Assembly (NCBI RefSeq): GCF_024298965.1
Contig: NZ_CP085193.1
Coordinates: forward strand, 1,736,001-1,800,000
Source of the DNA: Streptomyces rapamycinicus NRRL 5491
GTDB lineage: Bacteria > Actinomycetota > Actinomycetes > Streptomycetales > Streptomycetaceae
DNA length: 64,000 bases
Reading direction: 5' to 3'
The position numbers were made by a program, and so were the translations under genes. Shown here piece after piece: positions 60,046-64,000 of the stretch; position 1 is the stretch's first letter, and every line of letters begins with the position of its first letter. The notes beneath the pieces were generated by a model. The model saw only the letters and a list, made by a program, of their open reading frames with translations. It did not search any database and was not told where the DNA came from.

Positions 60046-62649
60046 GTGCGTTTTCGTTCATCTTTCGCCAGATCCGTGGTCGCGACCGTGACCTTGGCGC
60101 TTGGCGCGCTCGGTCTGCTGACCGCTCCCGGTCCGGCCGCGGCCGACACCCGCTCCGACGACCCCTCGATCGTCCATGGCCTCCGCGGCGACTACTACCT
60201 GCAGTCCGCCCCGGGGGCCTTCGACTTCCACGAGCTGAAGGCCACCAGCCTCGACCCCGCCCTCGACTTCGGCAATCTCGAGCCGCGGCTGCAGGCCACC
60301 ACCGGACGGGCCGACGACGTCAGCGTCCGCTGGACCGGCCAGATCACACCGGAGCGCTCCGGTGCGCACACCTTCTCGATCACCGCCGACAACGGCTTCC
60401 GGCTGTGGATCGACGGCAAACCGGTCATCGACCACTGGGTGGACGACTGGGACAAGGAGCAGACCTCCCAGCCCGTCGAGCTCACCGCGGGCAAGGCCTA
60501 CGACATCAAGGTCGAGTACTTCGAGCACTACGGCGGCTCCAACTTCCACCTGTCCTGGACCCCGCCGGGCGCGGCCAAGGCGCCCGTGCCCGCGTCCGCC
60601 TTCCAGCTGCCCGCCGACTTCGACTACGACGGCCCGGTGGCCAGCGCCGTCCAGCCCGACGGCCGGACGCTGCTGCTGGACTTCGCCCGGCCCCTGACCA
60701 CTCCCCCGGCCGATCTGACGTCGCATCTGTCCGCCGTCATCGGCGGCGCGCAGTGGCCGCTCGGGCGCGCCCGGCTGGACGCGGCCGATCCGTCCCGGCT
60801 GCTGCTCTCCCTGAAGGAGCCGGTGGTCGGCCGCGGCGGCGAGGCCGTCGTGCGCTACGACGGCGAGGGCGGTCTCGAGGACGGCGACGGCGCCATCGAC
60901 CCGTATGTCTCCTTCGGTGGCAACAAGTCGACGTATCAGCTGAGCACGCCCTGGGCCAAGGACGTCGGCCCGGACAACGCCCACCCCGAGTACCCGCGCC
61001 CCCAGCTGACCCGCGATCAGTGGCGCAACCTCAACGGCAGCTGGGAGTTCGCCGCCGCCAAGGAGGGCCAGAAGCCCCCGGTCGGGCAGAAGCTCAAGGA
61101 GCGGATCCTGGTGCCGTACCCGGTGGAGTCGAAGCTCTCCGGTGTGGAGCGCCATGAGGACCGCATGTGGTACCGGCGGACCTTCACCGTCCCGGCCGAC
61201 TGGAAGGTCGGCCAGGACAAGCGGTTGCGGCTGAACTTCGACGCCGTCGACTGGCAGGCCGAGGTGTATGTGAACGGCACCCGGGTGGCCGACCACCGCG
61301 GCGGCTACGACCGGTTCAGCGCCGATGTCACCGACGCCCTGCGGCCGGGCCGCACCCAGGAGCTGATCGTCGGCGTCTACGACCCGACGGACGCGGCCGA
61401 CGGCGAGAACCCGCCGATGGGCAAGCAACGCCTCGACCCGAGCGGCATCTTCTACACCCCCTCCTCCGGGATCTGGCAGACCGTCTGGATGGAGCCGGTC
61501 GCCACCGACCACGTGGACACCCTCAAGCTCACCCCGGACGTCCCCGGTAAGGCCCTCACCGCCGAGGTCCGCGGGGTGCGGGACGGCGTCCCGGTCACCG
61601 CGACCGCCTACGACGGACGGCGCGTGGTCGGCACCGCCACCGGGCACACCGGGAAGCCGCTGACCGTCCCCGTGCCCTCCCCGCACCTGTGGTCCCCCGA
61701 CGATCCGCATCTCTACCAGCTGAAGGTGACGGTCGGGCGGGGCGCCTCGGCGGACCGGGTGGAGAGCTACTTCGGCATGCGGAGCATCGCCGTCAAGGAG
61801 GTGGACGGCAAGCGGCGCACCGTGCTCAACGGAAAGCCGATCTTCTCGATGGCCACCCTCGACCAGGGGTTCTGGCCCGACGGACTGCACACCGCGCCGA
61901 CCGACGAGGCCCTCGCGTACGACCTGAAGATGCACAAGAGCATGGGCTTCAACTCGGTGCGCAAGCACATCAAGGTCGAGCCCGACCGCTGGTACTACTG
62001 GGCCGACCGGCTGGGCCTGATGGTGTGGCAGGACATGCCCGCCATGAACACGGTCACCCCGTCCGAGAAGGCGCAGGCGCAGTACGAGCACGAGATGAAG
62101 CGGATGATCGACCAGCACGTCAGCAGTCCGTCGATCGTCATCTGGGTGACCTTCAACGAGGGCTGGGGCCAGTACGGCGGCCCGAAGGTACCGGCGCTCG
62201 CGAAGGGCTGGGACCCCAGCCGGCTCATCAACGGCGCCAGCGGCTGGAACGACACCGGCAACGGCGACCTCGCCGACATCCACGCCTACCCCGGCCCGGG
62301 CGATCCGCGCCCGGACGCCTCACGGGCGGGGGTCACCGGCGAGTACGGCGGTCTTGGCCTGGCCGTCCCGGGGCACGCCTGGCCCGTGCAGCACACCTAT
62401 GTCGGCGTGGACAAGGACCAGTACACCGACGAGTACCTGAAGCTGCTGGACAAGGTGCGCGGGCTGGTCGCGTGCAACGGCAGCAGCGGAGCCGTCTACA
62501 CCCAGATCACGGATGTGGAGGGCGAGCTCAACGGGCTGCTCACCTATGACCGCAAGGAGATCAAGCCCGATGTGAAGCGGCTGCGCCAGGCCCATCAGGC
62601 GCTGATCCGCGACGCGGCGGACCCGGCGTCCATGGAGTGCACCGGCTAG
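60046..62649 (+). CDS. Secreted PA14-domain GH2 beta-glycosidase
   Basis: Exported enzyme of 867 aa. The signal peptide is about 1-33 (VVATVTLALGALGLLTAP, AAA). A PA14 carbohydrate-binding domain lies near 45-190 (LRGDYYLQSAP, SGAHTFSITADNGFRLWIDG). A linker region is followed by GH2 jelly-roll, Ig and TIM-barrel domains (about 360-860: RNLNGSWEFAAA, MWYRRTFTVPADWK, AEVYVNGTRVADHRGGYD, FNSVRKHIKVEPDRWYYWAD). The acid/base Glu is in WVTFNEGWGQYGG and the candidate nucleophile Glu in VTGEYGGLG. GTG 60046 was chosen: AAGGAGG lies 5 bp upstream and the signal peptide starts there. Sugar specificity (galactose, glucuronic acid, mannose) is open. Confidence 0.93.
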   Translation: MRFRSSFARSVVATVTLALGALGLLTAPGPAAADTRSDDPSIVHGLRGDYYLQSAPGAFDFHELKATSLDPALDFGNLEPRLQATTGRADDVSVRWTGQITPERSGAHTFSITADNGFRLWIDGKPVIDHWVDDWDKEQTSQPVELTAGKAYDIKVEYFEHYGGSNFHLSWTPPGAAKAPVPASAFQLPADFDYDGPVASAVQPDGRTLLLDFARPLTTPPADLTSHLSAVIGGAQWPLGRARLDAADPSRLLLSLKEPVVGRGGEAVVRYDGEGGLEDGDGAIDPYVSFGGNKSTYQLSTPWAKDVGPDNAHPEYPRPQLTRDQWRNLNGSWEFAAAKEGQKPPVGQKLKERILVPYPVESKLSGVERHEDRMWYRRTFTVPADWKVGQDKRLRLNFDAVDWQAEVYVNGTRVADHRGGYDRFSADVTDALRPGRTQELIVGVYDPTDAADGENPPMGKQRLDPSGIFYTPSSGIWQTVWMEPVATDHVDTLKLTPDVPGKALTAEVRGVRDGVPVTATAYDGRRVVGTATGHTGKPLTVPVPSPHLWSPDDPHLYQLKVTVGRGASADRVESYFGMRSIAVKEVDGKRRTVLNGKPIFSMATLDQGFWPDGLHTAPTDEALAYDLKMHKSMGFNSVRKHIKVEPDRWYYWADRLGLMVWQDMPAMNTVTPSEKAQAQYEHEMKRMIDQHVSSPSIVIWVTFNEGWGQYGGPKVPALAKGWDPSRLINGASGWNDTGNGDLADIHAYPGPGDPRPDASRAGVTGEYGGLGLAVPGHAWPVQHTYVGVDKDQYTDEYLKLLDKVRGLVACNGSSGAVYTQITDVEGELNGLLTYDRKEIKPDVKRLRQAHQALIRDAADPASMECTG

Positions 62650-62672
62650 CCGCACGGCCCGGCCATCGGTGC

Positions 62673-62709
62673 TGACCCGTTCCGGGGCGCGCGGCCCCGG
62701 GGCGGGTCA
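62673..62709. terminator. Bidirectional terminator
   Basis: Arms 62673-62688 and 62694-62709 pair over 16 bp with two G-U pairs and a 5-base loop. The right arm contains the TetR-family gene's stop codon. Confidence 0.85.
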
Positions 62710-63372
62710 TTCCGCCGCCAGCGCCTCCACGACGGCCACCGTACGGTCCACCACCACGTCGTACAGCCTGCTGTGGGCCCGCGGCAGCCGCGCCAGCAGC
62801 GGGGCCACCGCCGCCCGCTCATCCGGGGGGTAGAGGGCCAGCGCCTCGCTCAGGGCGTCCAGCTTGCGGGCGGAGACCGGGCCGCGGTGGGTCTCGTAGA
62901 CCGCGTGGCCGATGACGGTGGAGCCGATGAGGGTCACGGCCAGCGCGAGATCGTCCTCGGTCAGCTTCAAGGGGCGCAGCATCCGGGTGAGGGTCACCAG
63001 GGAGGAGATCCGGGCGGGCTGCTGGGTGGCGGCCATATAGGGGAGCAGCTGGCGGTAGGGCAGCAGATAGTCGCGGCTGTCGTGCATCCAGGCGCGCAGC
63101 CGCTCCTGCCAGGTGTCCCCCGGCGGGTTTTTGTGCTGGGCCTCGGCCAGGACGCGGTCGGCCACGGCCTGGAGGAGGTCGTCGCGGTCGGGGAAGTAGC
63201 GGTAGAGCGCCATGGGGGCGGAGCCGACCGCCTCGGCGACCCTCTTGACGGTCAGCGCGGTCTCCGGCTCGCGGACCGCGAGCTCCGCGGCGCTGCGGAC
63301 GATCTGCTCGCGCGACAGACGGGGCGGGCGCCCACGTCCTCTGCGGACGGTCCCCTCCGCGGTCCCGGCCAT
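62707..63372 (-). CDS. TetR-family transcriptional regulator
   Basis: Regulator of 221 aa. The TetR_N helix-turn-helix is at about 18-65 (LSREQIVRSAAELAVRE, VKRVAEAVGSAPMALYRYFP). The C-terminal ligand domain begins near 80 and includes LLPYRQLLPYMAATQQPARI and TLIGSTVIGHAVYETHRGP. It is divergent from an acyl-CoA ligase gene, which together with a tandem-repeat intergenic region suggests it controls fatty-acid or acyl-CoA metabolism. Confidence 0.92.
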   Translation of the reverse strand: MAGTAEGTVRRGRGRPPRLSREQIVRSAAELAVREPETALTVKRVAEAVGSAPMALYRYFPDRDDLLQAVADRVLAEAQHKNPPGDTWQERLRAWMHDSRDYLLPYRQLLPYMAATQQPARISSLVTLTRMLRPLKLTEDDLALAVTLIGSTVIGHAVYETHRGPVSARKLDALSEALALYPPDERAAVAPLLARLPRAHSRLYDVVVDRTVAVVEALAAE

Positions 63373-63438
63373 CCGGTGTCCTTTCGCTCGCCCCCGTCGT
63401 ACCAGGCCCCAAGGCTACGCAAGGTCGCTCGGGCGCCG

Positions 63439-63511
63439 CTCGTGGCCGCCGACGCCGTGCACCTCGTGGCCGTCCGACGCCGTGCACCTCGTGGCCGCCG
63501 ACGCCTCGAGC
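63439..63511. repeat. 24-bp tandem repeat in the TetR/ligase intergenic region
   Basis: Three head-to-tail copies (63439-63462, 63463-63487, 63488-63511) of CTCGTGGCCGCCGACG-type units in the divergent promoter region. The third copy diverges in its last 8 bases. Confidence 0.75.
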
Positions 63512-63601
63512 CCCATGGCCGTCCCAGGCCTTGAACGCCGCCCCACGCCGTGCCAGCGTGACGCCCTGTCCGGCCCGTCCGAGCCCCCGGGAGACCTGAC
63601 G

Positions 63602-64000
63602 ATGACCGCATCCGACCTGCCCGAGGACATCGTGCGCGCCCGCCGCCACGGCATCGCCGATCTGCTGGCCCGCACCGCGGCCCGGCTGCCCGCCAGGACG
63701 GCGGTCGTCGAAGGACCGCTGCGCCAGACCTACGCCGAGCTGGACGCGCTGGTGAGCCGGACGGCCGGGGCCCTGGCGGCGCGGGGCGTCGCCCAGGGCG
63801 ATCGGGTGGTGCTCTTCGCCCGCAACTCCCACGGCTTCGTGGTGGCGTACTTCGCACTGGCCCGGCTGGGCGCGGTGTCGGTACCGGTCAACTTCATGCT
63901 GACCACGTCCGAAGTGGCGTATGTCCTGGATCATTCGGGAGCGGTCGGGATCATCGCGGGCACGGATCTGCTGGATGTCGCCGAGGGCGCGCTGGCCGAG
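63602..64000 (+). CDS. Acyl-CoA ligase / AMP-binding enzyme, N-terminal part (3' end outside window)
   Basis: First 133 residues of an ANL-superfamily ligase (fatty-acyl or aryl-CoA synthetase). It starts MTASDLPEDIVRARRHGIAD, then LLARTAARLPARTAVVEGPL, TYAELDALVSRTAGALAARG, GDRVVLFARNSHGFVVAYFA and GAVSVPVNFMLTTSEVAYVL, the standard order before the A3 P-loop. ATG 63602 has GGGAGA upstream. The catalytic motifs lie beyond the window. Divergent from the TetR gene. Confidence 0.92.
   Translation, partial: MTASDLPEDIVRARRHGIADLLARTAARLPARTAVVEGPLRQTYAELDALVSRTAGALAARGVAQGDRVVLFARNSHGFVVAYFALARLGAVSVPVNFMLTTSEVAYVLDHSGAVGIIAGTDLLDVAEGALAE

Overview
The window is chromosomal DNA of a Streptomyces or very close relative. 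GC is very high with strong third-position GC bias, GTG starts are common, many neighbouring genes overlap by four bases (ATGA or GTGA), rare TTA (bldA-type) codons are confined to a few genes, and the families are typical of the genus (small laccase, snapalysin, streptogrisin, sugar ABC importers without their own ATPase, ECF sigma with SnoaL tail). No tRNA, rRNA, CRISPR array or phage structural gene was seen. The first gene (sensor kinase) and the last (acyl-CoA ligase) are cut by the window edges.

Layout. 1-3522: two-component system, macrolide-type glycosyltransferase, SigJ-like ECF sigma factor. 3667-5544: secreted GH9 cellulase behind a perfect CebR box. 5571-8285: a 2715-bp mobile element with 22-bp inverted repeats and a 10-bp target duplication. 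It carries a CmtR-like Cd/Pb sensor and a Cys-tailed CDF exporter as passengers beside its IS4-family transposase, and it sits in the loop of the terminator shared by the cellulase and glutathione peroxidase genes. 8323-13024: glutathione peroxidase, PASTA/DUF3761 protein, YceI protein and a GAF/Fis regulator with an eroded AAA+ domain.

13091-24439 is the most unusual region. It holds a membrane protein, a purine-nucleoside-phosphorylase-like effector with a C-terminal adaptor domain, and a tightly coupled VMAP / MoxR-ATPase / vWA-NB-ARC-TPR operon (a ternary NTP-dependent conflict or signalling system). Facing the operon is a HExxH-type peptide-modifying enzyme preceded by an unlisted 57-codon gene that looks like a RiPP precursor. 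TTA codons occur in all three operon genes and in the HExxH gene, suggesting joint bldA control late in development.

24602-28165: DUF4232 lipoprotein, LysM protein, DUF1876, phosphoribosyltransferase and DUF72 genes. 28222-43297 is sugar catabolism. It contains a divergent ABC/PfkB-kinase and DeoR/GH4 cluster, a DeoR-led polyol-type ABC plus zinc dehydrogenase operon, an FAD oxidoreductase, and an HpcH/HpaI aldolase divergent from a third DeoR regulator. 43438-53444: snapalysin, RecQ, a translationally coupled ThuA/sugar-dehydrogenase and cupredoxin/DUF1080 pair, a two-domain laccase and a streptogrisin-type protease. 53587-64000: GntR regulator divergent from a MatC-like dicarboxylate carrier, GH65 phosphorylase, lamin-tail protein, SDR, secreted PA14-GH2 enzyme, TetR regulator and the start of an acyl-CoA ligase.
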